Below, piece by piece: positions 1-14,893 of a stretch of 64,000 nt of DNA. The DNA comes from Dioscorea cayenensis subsp. rotundata (lineage: Eukaryota > Streptophyta > Magnoliopsida > Dioscoreales > Dioscoreaceae), in contig NC_052489.1 in the NCBI RefSeq assembly GCF_009730915.1, forward strand, positions 4,739,622-4,803,621, in the 5' to 3' direction. Positions within the stretch are counted from its first letter, which is position 1. Each line of letters begins with the position of its first letter. The notes under the pieces are model-generated. The model was not told where the DNA came from. It saw nothing but the letters and a program-made list of their open reading frames with translations, and ran no database searches. A program made the translations under genes and the position numbers.

Positions 1-2810
1 AAGGGATCTTTTAAAAAAATGTTGTGTTATAACCTGGGGACCGTTGGGTAATTTGAAAGGACCTTTTGAGAATACTATTTCATAATTCAGGGATCATTGG
101 TGAGTTTTTCAGGGACTGTTTTGTAAGAAAATATATTTGGAGGGATTGAAAGTGAATTTCGGCTGAAAATGTAATTTAGAGGAAAAAAAATCTAGGGTTT
201 GAGAAATTGTTCATCTTCTTCTCCATCTTTGTGCTTCTGATAGCCGAGAAGAAAAAAATAAAATAAAAAAATGAAGAAATGAGGAGAAAAAAATGGGAGA
301 TTTGAGGGTGGGGGATGGGAGATCGTGGGAGGGAGCTCATGGGAGGATGGTTTTAGTTGGTAGAGAACTTTTCTTGGTGTATTTTTTTGATGAATGAGTG
401 TATGTATGCATGTATATATGTGTATTTGATGGATTTGATGAAGATAATGATGGATTTGAGTAGGAAAAAAACATGTTTAATGGTTATAGATGATTGTTGC
501 TTGATTTGTGTTGAAAAAAATCATTGTATTTGTGATGAATCTAAGCTTGAATGAAGGATGAGATTTTTCGGTTTCTTGTAGCAATTCTTGTAGCACCGAG
601 ATTAGGGTTTAGTTTTAGTTAATTAAGTTGATGATTATGATGATTAAGATGTTAATGATGATGGTTAGATTGGAATTGGTTGAGTTAGCCAAGTTGATTT
701 GGTTGGATCAAACCAAGTTATAATTGATTTGGTTGAGTTGAATTGAATTGAATTGATTGAGTTGAGTTTGATTTGGTTTAACCAAGTTCATTTAATTGAA
801 TTGGAATTGGGTTTTGGATGAGAATTGAATTGGTTGGGTTTGATTGAATTGATCCGAGTCGGGGGTTTGATTAAATCGAGTTGAGTGTGGTTGGACTTGA
901 ATGGTTTGGTTGAATTGAATTAGTTGAAGTTGATTTGGGTTTTGGTTTTGGATGTTGGGCTAAGGGTTTTGGGGCTGAACCAAGTTGGTTCAATATATTT
1001 TTGTATAAGAATTGAGTTGGTTCAAGGCTGATTGGTTTAATTAAACCTGGTTCAGTGAAATTGAGTTTGGTTCAGTGAATTTGAGCTTGGTTCGAGTGGA
1101 ATTGAGGATGGTTCGAGGTTGGTCGAGAATGGTCTAGTCCAAATTGAGTTGGGCTTAAGTGCGATTGGAGACCAATTTGATTATCTGAGTCGGGGTTTGA
1201 ACCGATTGGAGTGAGTGGGCCCGATAGAGGTTGATTATTATTTTTTTGTATTTTTCTTTTTGAGTTTAAATATGTTATTTATTTTTTTATTATATTATTC
1301 TATTAGGTGTTGTTCGGTCTTGGGAGGGAGTTCAGGGTCTAGTGAGGAACCCAAGGACACGGAGTGAGTTGGTAGTGGCTATTATTTTTAAATAATTGAT
1401 TAATTATTATTATTTTTGAAATAATTGTTTAATGGCTAGTATTTTTGGAAATAAATGTTTAAGTATTTCATTTTATCATGTTTAATTGCGTATAAAGGTC
1501 GAAATATACTTATATTTATTTTTCCTACGATGTGCCATGATAACAGTATTGATACATCGGTTTTGTATAATTATATGTATTTGTGAATAGTAAAAAAATA
1601 CATGTATATGTGATTTAATTATTCAATTCTTGTATTTATTTTTTTGATGGGTATATATGCTTTTGATTTGGAGTGATTTGCGAAACCATGTGAGCATATT
1701 AAAGATGTTTTATCGGCGTTGTTAGTAGAATTGGTTTTCATTCTGGTATAGGAATGGTATCATGGATCTTTCTTGGTATTATGCATGGTTATACTTTTTG
1801 GCGTTGGCTTTGTGGAAAATAATGTTTATTTCAGTGATGTGAATACTTGTCTCGGAAAAGGATCACGTGATATGATTTATATCGATGGTATTATTCTTTG
1901 TATTTACTTGATGGTTTTGATGGTGACGGGCTAAGGGCCCGACTCTCTGCGATAGTGGGTCCCCACGGGCCGACCTTTAGAGGTGGCGTGGTGGACCCGG
2001 GTGTTGATTACTACGAGGGCGGTTCGGGTGGGAGTGTAGAGCCACGGTCGGATATTCATCGGAGTGGCCGGGGTCAGCGGCCGGTGAGCCAGATGGGTCA
2101 GCGTTAGGGGCGTGAGTTCCTTGGCGGCTCCGAACCTAGCGCTGCCACGGCGAGGGTTTAGAGAGTTTTCTGAGACCATGTTATCTTTGGGTGAGTGTTG
2201 GGTATTGCTTTTATTTTTGAATTTGAGATTTATGTTATATTTTTTTGAATTGTGATGAGACCCGGGACTCTCACAAAATTTGTGTTTTCGAGAAAATCAA
2301 ATTGATGTTGATTTATGTTGAATTTATGTTTCAAGAGTTCTTTAAAGATTGTATTTTTGCTAAAATTACGGTATTTTTGAAAAAAAGTTGGAAAAATTAT
2401 TTGAGAAGTTGGTATTTATATACTATATATATCATGTATTTAAGTATTTGAAATTATTAAGCCACTCTGACCAAAGCCCGAGATGTCTTTGTAGTTGCGG
2501 GAGGCGGGGACCCTAGTAGATCACCGATTCGACTATAGAGCTAGTCGAGGTTGAGTCCGGGATTGCGGTGGGTCCTTCTTCCTTTCTTTTTTTATTTATT
2601 GTTGTTGTGATCTTGTAGCGGTTGTACCCATAAATTTGAGTTATTGTATTCATGATATTTATGTATTTGAACACTGTAGTTGGTGTAAAGTTGTAAATTG
2701 TGATTTGTAGGTCTGATTTTGTTTAAAACAGGGTGTCAGTTTCCAGTTAAAAGGGAATTTTAACTGATGGGTGCCACATTTACCTCAGTAGAAGGGGTGG
2801 GTGTGACAAA
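1..2810 (+). mobile_element. LTR (3' part) of a Ty3/gypsy-like retrotransposon, probably a solo LTR
   Basis: This long non-coding block ends in GGGTGTGACA at 2801-2810, a typical LTR terminus, and is followed at once by the interior of a transposase reading frame. Its middle (about 1930-2170 and 2460-2570) is GC-rich, while the rest is AT- and GT-rich with degenerate TTGGTT/TTGAGT runs at 660-1150. No gag or pol sequence is visible. The left end lies outside the window, so it could be a solo LTR or the 3' LTR of a full element. The short open frames at 1898-2179 overlap on both strands and look like chance frames in GC-rich LTR sequence. The Ty3/gypsy assignment is inferred from size and terminus style only. 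Confidence 0.6.
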
Positions 2811-3569
2811 CACATGTAGCCGTTCTTGTCCCGACTGATAGTCAGGTTCCATTTATGAATAGGAACGGGTACACGTCAACAAATATCTTAGCCGCATGTG
2901 ACTTCAATATGCGTTTCACATTAACACTTATTGGTTGGGAGGGATCTGCACATGACACAAGTGTATTAATGGAGGCTTTGAGGAATCCATCTTTGCAATT
3001 TCCTTAACCGCCCAAAAGTTCACATTTACTTGAAGTTTATTTTATAATCTATGTTTTATTTTTCATTTCTTATGGTATTATACTTTTGTAGGGAAATACT
3101 ACCTTGTTCATTCTAGGTATCCTACAATGAAAGGATTTTTGGGACCATGCAAGAGTGCAAGATATCACATTCCACAATTTAGGATGTCTCATGCCTTTAC
3201 GTCTCCGAATGAAGTATTCAACTATCATCACTCGAGTTTGAGAAGTGTTATAGAAAGAACACTTGGAGTTTGCAAAGCAATGTGAAGGATTCTATAAATA
3301 TGACCAAGTATAAATTGAAGGTGTAGTTCCAAATTATATGGTCATGTTTTGCGCTCCATAATTTTATTCGTAGAATGGGTGCTAATGATTTAGATGTTTT
3401 TGAGAGTATTGAAGATATCAACCAAATTCAAGAAGGTGAATGTGGCTTTGAGGGTGATGACTGTGAAAGTTCATTTGTATGGCAACAACCTACCAATGAG
3501 GACACTCAACAAATGATCACACTTAGGAACAATATTCAGGACCAACTCTCCAATCGATGTTTGCCTTAA
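2811..3569 (+). pseudogene. PIF/Harbinger transposase, 3' remnant
   Basis: The frame opens with THVAVLVP directly after the LTR end and continues through [16 protein letters not shown], a conserved Harbinger transposase segment of the DDE domain. An apparent intron (about 3010-3090, ending TTTTGTAG) is followed by [11 protein letters not shown], then a segment with [18 protein letters not shown], and finally a C-terminal part from 3375 to a stop at 3569. The frame is broken after CKAM near 3283, and the donor site of the old intron reads GT-TCAC, so the copy is dead. The 5' half must lie left of the LTR, outside the window. The enzyme would have catalysed cut-and-paste transposition. Family recognition is from motifs; exact intron borders are uncertain. 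Confidence 0.8.
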
Positions 3570-5560
3570 TGGTGTAGTATTTATAACTTATTGTAATGGT
3601 TATGGTGTACCCTATCTTTTGTGTATGTTGTATTCTTATGTTGTAGGCATGACAATGTAGTAGTATTTATAAGACACATGGGAATCCACTCTTTGAAGCA
3701 TTGGAGAAAATGAAAGAAGGTGTGTTTATGTTGAAGAAATCCTTTTGCTCAAATTATTGTGTTCTTGATTGTAACAGCTTCACTGTTTTATATTTGTTAT
3801 GGCAAAAACCCATGCTTATTGTGGTTTATTTGATCTATGCAAGCTTATTCATACCTGAATGTGATTTCACTGATGTTATAATTTTGCATGTTCAGGCTGA
3901 AGTTTTCATATTGTTTTTGTATCTCTTTCATTGGAAATCTGTTTGTTGTTTGAAGATGATGGTTTATAAAATTGGAAACTCTTGCATGTCCGTTTTTGTG
4001 CAGGAAATATTTTTGTGATTTAGTCCATGTGTTTGTTTCCATTTTGATGGTGTTTGGGCAAAAGATTTTGGAATTTATGTTTGTTGGTGTCCTAAAGTTG
4101 GCACCTTTATGAATTTGCAAATCGGAAGAGTAAATTTTGATGATGGTTTATGAATTTGTATTGTTTGAGAAACTCTTTTATTTCTCTTTTTGTGCAGGCA
4201 ATCTCTTTGCTTTTGTGTTGTTTGTATCACCTTTATGAATTTGTATGGTTTATGAATTTTACATTATTTGAAATTTAGTTTTGTTATTGTAGGTTTTGAA
4301 ATTTGTTAGTTTATAACAGCTATTTAGTAAAGCATATACCAAGCTTATCATCATTTAGGCAAGTTCCTATAATATCAGCCAAGGACAGCAAAAGGGGTTC
4401 CTTGAGATTAGGCGAACTGGTAAATCTAAAAATAACAATGGTAATCGGAGTAAAGGTCTGATTCTAGCTTGAATGTCCTGATATATTCCAATTCATGTAT
4501 TTAAATTAAATCTGGAATATGTTGGCTCTTTGTAGGCCAAAGGAAGCAAAATCAACGAAGCCGTTGATGTAATTCTGTGCGGCGGTGATACATTATTGGA
4601 GGATATTAGCAAAACACCTTGAAAAAGACATGTACTCCAGTTGCACATCTCAAAAATTTTTCTTTATCACGTCTCAAAAATTTTTCTTTATCACAAAGCT
4701 CTTAGGAAGCAAAGTTTGTGTAGCAAGAGTATTGAGGCAACATGAAACCAACTGTTATGAAATAATAGAGGTGACAAACAACATGTTTTGAGTTAGTCTT
4801 GCAACTTCCACTGCCTACTCCACCAAGTATCAGTTATTTTTAAGCTGTATATTTGCATGTTTTCTAAGCATTGGTATTTATTAAGAGAATCCTGAGTTGA
4901 TATGTGCAAGAGAAATAATGCTGGAATTGATGACATTGATTTTCATAATGGGAGTTTTCACATCCGTCTAGATGTAGTATAGACATGAGAACTTTAGGAA
5001 TGTTTTATAAAGATAAATATTAAAAAAGGTAGAAAAGTTTTTTTTAAAAAAAAATCAAACAAGTTATGTATTTCTCAAGAGAATATTAGATTGAATGTAC
5101 AAGTAAAATTAAATTAAAATTGACTAGATTTTCGATAAAAATAAGTAATAAGAGAGAACTGAAAATTTTTTGTTGTGAGAAATGTAAGAAGAAATTTGAT
5201 CGGTTCATCTTTCATTTTATAAAAATTATAAAATGTTTATGTAGGATGGATTGTATATTTCACATTAAAGAATGTTCATTTTGGTAATTTGTATCTCCAA
5301 AAGTGCTTTTACAATTTTACATCCAAACCCCTTCACACATATAAAAGTGATTCTGAATTAATTTATTTAAATATAAAATACAAAAAAACACTTAACTTAC
5401 TCGATTTTTTTTTTTTAAAGTCTTTCTGCCAACACTTTTCCTTCAGCTAATCTAAACAAGGCGTATATCCTCTTAAACCATACCTTCTGTATAACCAGGG
5501 ATCCAAAACCCTTACCATACAAAACCTCATCCAAGCGAAGGGTCTCACTTGAAGAACAGA
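3570..5560. other. Intergenic region, no gene recognised
   Basis: AT-rich spacer between the transposase remnant and the PPR gene. Two similar segments near 3955-4015 and 4140-4205 share TGATGATGGTTTAT, AAACTCTT and TTTTTGTGCAGG, which suggests an internal duplication. A 24-bp unit is tandemly repeated at about 4648-4697. A short open frame (4585-4791) spans that repeat and resembles nothing I know. The last 150 bases before 5561 would hold the PPR promoter, but no clear TATA box stands out. Confidence 0.5.
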
Positions 5561-6754
5561 ATGCGTCTCCTTGCTCGTCTCCGCCGCCACCATCTCTCAC
5601 TCCCGTTCTCCTCCTCCCCAAACCTTAACCTTAACCCTAAACCTAACCCTAAACCACCATCCGAGAGTATCCGGGCGATCATCAAAGCCCTCAACGACGA
5701 GAGCGACCTCGACAAGCTCGTCACCTCCTTCAAGAGTGCTGCCGCCATCCCGCGCTTTCGTGCCATCCACAATGTCTACGAGATCACTGTCCGACGCCTT
5801 GCCATCGCCGGCCGCCTCGCCTCCATCGAGGACATCCTCGAGTCGCAGAAGACCTACTCCGACATCAGCCGCGAGGGCTTTGGCATCCGCCTCATCTCCC
5901 TCTACGCGCGTGCCGGCATGCTTTCCCACGCCGCAACTACCTTTGATCAGCTCCCGTCTCTCGGTTGCCCGCGCACCGTCGCCTCCTTCAATGCCCTTCT
6001 CACCGCCTGCACCCACGTCAAGGACATCGATCGCTTGGCCGAGGTCTTCCGTGACGTCCCGGCATCAGACCCTTCCATCGTCCCCAATGCCATCTCTTAT
6101 AATATTTTGATTCTGGCTTTATGCGAGAAGGGTGATCCTCATGCTGCTCTTGATGCTCTGAAGCTGATGGAAAAGAACGAAATGGAACCCAATTTGATCA
6201 CTTTTAACACTCTTCTCAATGGGTTTTACAGCAAGAGTTTCTTTCTTGATGGCGAGAAGGTTTGGGAGAAGATGAAGGATAAGAACATAGACCCTGATAT
6301 AAGGAGCTACAACGCCAAGCTTAGAGGGCTGGTTCTGCAGGGAAGGACAATGGAGGCTGTGGAGCTTATTGGGAAGCTGAATGACCTTGGATCAAAGCCT
6401 GACATATTCTCTTTCAATGCGGTAATCAAAGGGTATCTTAAAGATGGGAAATTGGAGGAGGCTAAGAAGGTTTATTCAGAATTGATGAAGAATGATTGTG
6501 CTCCGAATCGATGGACTTTTGAGATGTTGATCCCTGAGCTCTATGAGGCTGGAGAACTTGATATGGCTCTTAAATTATCCTATGAAAGCCTTAGTCGTCG
6601 GTGTTTTGTTGAAGTTGGGGTGTTGCAGAAAGTAGTAGATGGGTTGGCTAAGGCATCGAGGGTAGGCGAGGCTAAGAAGCTTGTCGAGCGTGGCAAGTTC
6701 AAAAGTTTTGCTAGGAAGGGCTTGAAGTTGCCATTGTCATCGTTAGTTGGGTAA
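5561..6754 (+). CDS. Pentatricopeptide repeat protein, mitochondrial type
   Basis: Single-exon protein of 397 aa. The first ATG is at 5561 (MRLLARLRRHH); an upstream in-frame TTG at 5549 is not a plant start. The N-terminus is rich in Arg, Ser and Leu and lacks acidic residues, as in a mitochondrial presequence, followed by an NLNLNPKPNPKP linker. From about residue 135 to 370 there are P-type PPR repeats, with helices beginning VASFNALL, AISYNILI, LITFNTLL, IRSYNAKL, IFSFNAVI and WTFEMLI and ending in MEPN, IDPD, SKPD or CAPN. There is no E or DYW domain, so an editing role is unlikely. The closest family known to me is the short mitochondrial group around Arabidopsis At1g55890/At3g13160, reported as mitoribosome-associated; that assignment is from memory. 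GC content drops sharply near 6090. Confidence 0.88.
   Translation: MRLLARLRRHHLSLPFSSSPNLNLNPKPNPKPPSESIRAIIKALNDESDLDKLVTSFKSAAAIPRFRAIHNVYEITVRRLAIAGRLASIEDILESQKTYSDISREGFGIRLISLYARAGMLSHAATTFDQLPSLGCPRTVASFNALLTACTHVKDIDRLAEVFRDVPASDPSIVPNAISYNILILALCEKGDPHAALDALKLMEKNEMEPNLITFNTLLNGFYSKSFFLDGEKVWEKMKDKNIDPDIRSYNAKLRGLVLQGRTMEAVELIGKLNDLGSKPDIFSFNAVIKGYLKDGKLEEAKKVYSELMKNDCAPNRWTFEMLIPELYEAGELDMALKLSYESLSRRCFVEVGVLQKVVDGLAKASRVGEAKKLVERGKFKSFARKGLKLPLSSLVG
5622..5660 (+). repeat. Telomere-like CCTAA repeats inside coding sequence
   Basis: Degenerate copies of CCTTAA/CCCTAAA, the plant telomere unit (complement of TTTAGGG), run in tandem in the PPR reading frame and encode Asn-Leu and Asn-Pro-Lys-Pro. 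They lie between the presumed presequence and the PPR array. They include telobox-like AACCCTAA motifs, which are common near starts of translation-related plant genes. Confidence 0.7.
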
Positions 6755-7212
6755 GTTAGTTTATCCAATTCCATTGTTCCATGGATCAAGCTAACTTATT
6801 TTATTTTTCTCAACTGTATTTTGATGTCAAATCAAACTATGTTTCATCTTATCGGAAGGAATATCATATTCTCGGAGTTTATGTTCAGTTTTGGACTTAA
6901 ATATCATTTTTTTATTTTATTTGCATTGGCATGCATATACAAAGCTTTTATTTTATCTAAAACCTGATGATGCTTTCAACTCTTTTGCTTGAGATACTAG
7001 TCATATTAATGCTTGTCATTGACTGAAAAAATTCTTTCAGCGTGACTAAGTAATTTACAGGTTAAGAATTACGAATTTCGTCAATTGAGAATAATATTAA
7101 TTTACAATACTTCGTGTTGTTATGATGTACATCTCACATGTTAGCTTCGAAAACAATTTTGTATGTACTTGTGTGTGCGTAAACATAAAATAAATTAGGG
7201 TATTAGTCACAA
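6755..7212. other. Spacer between convergent PPR and beta-glucosidase genes
   Basis: AT-rich sequence holding the 3' ends of two convergent genes. No coding region, RNA gene or repeat is recognisable. Confidence 0.5.
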
Positions 7213-10703
<3,491 letters not shown>

Positions 10704-10928
10704 TGCGCATGGTTGGAGAAGATTATGCAAGTGACTTTAATATATATGTTCTTGAAATGTGTAGCTGAAGAAAATAAGGTGTGGTTTCACTTATCCTTGA
10801 AAACTTCTGATCCTTTGCTTTGTGTCAAAGTTAACATCCCCACGGAGCAGAGTATGTATTTGCTGATGATGGGACTTACAAGGGTTGGCAGTTTGATCAA
10901 GGAAAGCAAGCTTTTCAAATTATTATTA

Positions 10929-10963
<35 letters not shown>

Positions 10964-12169
10964 AGTGGTTTTCAGTTGTTGAACAGGAAATTAAATTCCA
11001 TTTCTGTTTTTCGTTTTAATTGTCATTTGATTGGACTCAGGCCTGTACATGCAAGAACTGGAGTGTTTCAGACCTGCACTTAACTCCAAGATTAAGTTTG
11101 GATGGTGCTTGTACGTTTGGATTTTGGGTACATGATTAACTTGTTCTTGTTCTTTTTCTGTTTATTTTTGTATTGTACCTCTGTTTTAAGTTATGCGTGT
11201 GGGATATCTTGGTATTTGAATCTGACATGAAGCTTAACATTCACATCTTATTGTAGCAAGTATTTATCCTTGATGAAATTTGTATAAAAAAAGAAAATGA
11301 CACTTGAATTATACGGAACTAGATTAAGCCAATCAACTAAAATAAATCGGCTAAAACATTTGCCAGCCGTGCAGAAGGTTTAGAGTTCAATTCTAATTCC
11401 TGGTTGAGGTTTAAAAAATAAAAAGGTGTGAAAATGGTTTATTCACGTTGTTAAAAAAAAAACATAATGATAATAAATAAATAAATAATAAACTCTGATT
11501 AAATTATTAATTAATTTTTGTGATTGTTTTATAATTGTCCAAATGTTCCTAATTATAATTAAGTTTATAAGACTTTTAACAAAGGAAAAATAAAAAAATT
11601 CCTAACAAAAGATGTAAAGCAGAGTTCCATTATAGGATTAAAAAAAAAAAAACAAATTTGTGTTAAGTTAAAAGGAATATTCTTTACCTCCATGTGGTTT
11701 TGCAAACTAGAGAGATATATGAATAAATACTCTAAATTTCTATTATTCAAAACATTCATTTGTACTAAAATTATTAAACATTGAGTAAAGATAACAAGAG
11801 CTTTCTTAAAGAATGAAGCATGAGCTAAGGAAAGCTTTGAGGTTGATGGCTTCCAGTGACCATAACTTTTGTTTCACAAACCTCTAGTACAAGATTACTT
11901 TTGTTTTGATCTACAAGATTCTATACTTGAAGAGCTGAAAATAAATTGCGAAGCCGATAACTTATTCACACCGGAACTTCGACAAAGTGATTTGTTTGGC
12001 ACAATCAAAGTTTAGATTTATGAACAATTCAATAAAAATTCAAACCGTCTATCTTTGGGTTTATTTGAAAATTCAGCAGAGGCAGGATCTCCAATATGAC
12101 CAACAAGGACTGTTTGAATCTGTCAAAAATAGTCTAACCAAATACATGACTATCATTAAGTTCCATTCT
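10704..12169. other. Intergenic region between two minus-strand genes
   Basis: Holds the promoter of the beta-glucosidase gene (right of 10703) and the 3' flank of QCR6. An (ATT)n microsatellite occupies about 10921-10960. The rest is AT-rich with A- and T-runs; no further gene is recognised. Confidence 0.5.
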
Positions 12170-14388
12170 TCATTTCAGTTTATCGAACAGCTTGGGTGCA
12201 ACCTGCGGATTAATAATAAACCAATTTCAGTTATTGTGAAGACAATTTCATTGATTTTATGAATGACAAATGGTGAACAGAAAAAAAAAATTTAAGAAAA
12301 AACACTAGAAATTACTTACACATGCATCGACGCATGACCAATAATCAAAGTATTGACCGGTGCAATGCTTGTGACCGGTTTCATCACCCTTCACCCTCTC
12401 GACACAAGCCTGCAGAAATTTAGACATTAACATAATGCATTCACCAAACTCCCATGATCACAATTTGGTTTTTTTTTAAAGAACGCGAAAGTCCCAAAAA
12501 ATGCAGTACAGCGTAGAAACCATAAAAGAATAACTAATACCTCCAAAATTGATAATAACCAGAATACTACATAAATATCCTTATTTATACATCGAGTGAA
12601 GATATTAGAAAGTATGTATTGTTGCATTATTGAAAGTATTGAAGAAAAAGAGAACCATATGAAGAGTCTAGCAAGCCTATAGGTACAAGAATGATGGAGA
12701 TGTAAAAGACTTGAAACAACTGCACAACAAGGAGGCAGTTCACCAGTCAAATAAAAGAATTAATCCATGTTACAGCTACAATGCTAGAGTTATGCTTGTT
12801 TTGATAGTTTTGTGGAAAGAGCATATAAATGAGAGGCAGTGATGGATATCCCATCCATCGTCATCTGGTTTAACACGGGTGTAATCCTGTCATAACCCCC
12901 TCGTTTTTATATGCCGTGTACAAAACAAGACCTTAAACTGTAAATACATTTCAACTATTGCAGTAAAATTTAACATAAGACCATTCACACATTGACATGC
13001 ACATGGGTTCAGGAGATTGCCATTCGCTTGAGAAGCTCAAAATTGTATTTTTCTCCTCTAATTTTTTCTTTTTTAAGAAAAAAAAAGACCGACAAGCCAG
13101 ACTGTAGTGCAACACAATGGAGAAAATGAAAATCAGATGCTTAAGGATGCGACTGGGGGCACTTTTACAAATGGGACAAGGCAGTAACGAGTGCAAAGAC
13201 CACATTTCACTAATTACCTGATATGCGCGTAGTGGCCTTACACACTTTGGCTTGCAAGTGTCTTCATAATATTTCTTTGGATCAACAACCTCCTCGTCTG
13301 CCCTATAATAAAGCAAAGAAATATCAAAGTTTAAACTCTTTTTTTTTTTTATTTAGAAAAATTATAGAGACAAATTAGAAAAACAGAAGCACAAGACCAT
13401 TGGCTATGTAAAATCAAGACCGTAAGAAGGTGAATAAATGTTGATGAATCCCTGTCCATATAATCAATCAGAGCTCAGTGCTATCGACAGAATAAAGCAC
13501 GAACTCTAGGGCCAAGTGATACGAAAGTAGGGTTCCTAAATACTAGAGAGGAGGAACATCAACAACATATTACATGTGAAGATTTTGGTGAAGTTTCTTA
13601 GAACAGGTGGCATGCCAGAAAAGGCAGTAAGAGCACAAAGATCAAGGGTTTGTTTGGCCCTGCATTAGAAATTAAAGTATTCCTGAAAGCCTACAAACTG
13701 AAGCTTTCTCAAGAAAACTCTTCATGGCTTATTTTGACCTTTCATTGACCTAAAAGCTATTTCAAACACATGCAAAGACAAGGCCAAAAAGGCCCTAAAT
13801 AGAACACGGCTTCCATTAATTTTTCTTCTTGGTAGAGTACTTGTAAAATTCTCTCCAAGACACATCTCCATATGCACAGAGACAACATCAACACATGAAG
13901 TCATATCAGCTCCAAAAGCTAACAAAATTTCAACTTTCACATCCAAAATAACTAACGGAAAGAGAACAGGAAACCAGTTTGCACTCACATCTCAATTCCA
14001 AAGCAAATGTATCACTTGCCGTAAAAGAAACTGTGAATGTAATGACTTGGCTTTATTGAGAAGAATTGCCTTCTATATAGAGATAGGCTACAAGTCATAA
14101 TAGAAATTACATGATATGGAAACAAATCACAATAAAATAAAATAAAATAAAATAGGAGAAAATTACAAAATATGGAAGAAACTAAAAAGGAGACAAGTAT
14201 ATAAAGAAGTTTTAACAATTGAAAAAGATAAATAAGGACACTCTAATAAGGAACATTCTAACATTAACATCTCAAAATAAACTCAAATACTCCAACAAAT
14301 GACAAAATTTCAACTTTTAGATCTCAAATTGCCACAGAATTTAAAGCAATCAATGGAAAGAACACAAGATGACATTTTGCACTCACAT
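12170..14388 (-). CDS. QCR6: Cytochrome b-c1 complex hinge subunit (complex III subunit 6)
   Basis: Small acidic mitochondrial protein that links cytochrome c1 and cytochrome c in respiratory complex III. Coding exons on the minus strand: 13302-13218, 12409-12320 and 12202-12170, giving 69 aa, the family's usual size. The product begins M-ADEEVVDPKKYYEDTCKPKC, continues ACVERVKGDETGHKHCTGQYFDYWSCV and ends VAPKLFDKLK. The paired cysteines (CKPKC, ACVER, HKHC, YWSC, DAC) are the twin disulfide hinge pattern. The first coding exon starts with only the G of the ATG; the AT must come from an upstream exon ending in AT before GTGAGT, at 14388-14387, or from a duplicated version at 13990-13989. A further 5' untranslated exon seems to end at 14827 (TTTTCAG before GTAATC). 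Confidence 0.9.
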
Positions 14389-14415
14389 TGCAACTCCAAA
14401 CAAGATATCACTTGT
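13915..14415 (-). repeat. Duplicated 5' exon block of QCR6
   Basis: Two related segments, about 13918-14030 and 14300-14415, share ACAAAATTTCAACTTT, a GGAAAGA(G)AACA stretch, TTTGCACTCACAT and a following CAANTCCAAA...TATCACTTG. On the minus strand each holds an exon end in AT followed by the donor GTGAGTGCAAA. Either could supply the first two bases of the QCR6 start codon. Between them lies AT-rich filler with a (TAAAA)n run near 14130-14152. Confidence 0.65.
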
Positions 14416-14827
14416 CAGAAGATAACTACGTCGCCAATTACAGCTGTAAATAGATAACTATCAGATTAGTGAAAGCTCAAAAAACCACAAATAACAGAAA
14501 GCAATTAAGAACTCCAAAAAATTGAAGAAAGATCACTCATTTATAATATCCGAACAAAACCCTAACAAACATATCAAGAATTAAACAAATTAATAATAAA
14601 AAAAGAGCTCCTCAAAATAAAAAAAAATAAAAACAAAGATTTCCAACACAGGAAAGGATTAAAAGCATTCTTATTGATAGAAAAATAACCACAGATCTGA
14701 ATTTCATAAAATTACCACCAAAAACACACGAAAAAATGAATCTTGAAACCAAAATCAGGGTTAAATCAATGATATCAAAGGTGAAATCAAAGGAAACAAA
14801 GATCCGAAAAAGAGAAGAAGGATTACC

Positions 14828-14893
14828 TGAAAATTTGAAGATCAACCTCGTCTTTGAGCTTGAGGGAGAGATTTTCTCTTTTGGGACATGAAA
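14828..14893 (-). promoter_or_regulatory. Putative QCR6 5' untranslated exon
   Basis: On the minus strand this segment is CT-rich, carries a short upstream frame starting ATGTCCCAAAAGAG and ends in TTTTCAG before GTAATC. It precedes the duplicated AT-ending exons and is a plausible first exon; the transcription start is not visible. Confidence 0.45.

Noticed and set aside
1898..2179. Small proteins in the GC-rich part of the LTR
   Set aside because: Open on both strands, low complexity, inside an LTR; no family match recognised.
4540..4791. Alba-like or other conserved protein fragment (segment with KINEAVDVILCGGD)
   Set aside because: The resemblance is too short and breaks off after about 20 residues; I could not support a family.
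5571..6110. Long overlapping open frames on both strands across the PPR 5' half
   Set aside because: They are shadows created by GC-rich codons; only the frame from 5561 contains PPR motifs.
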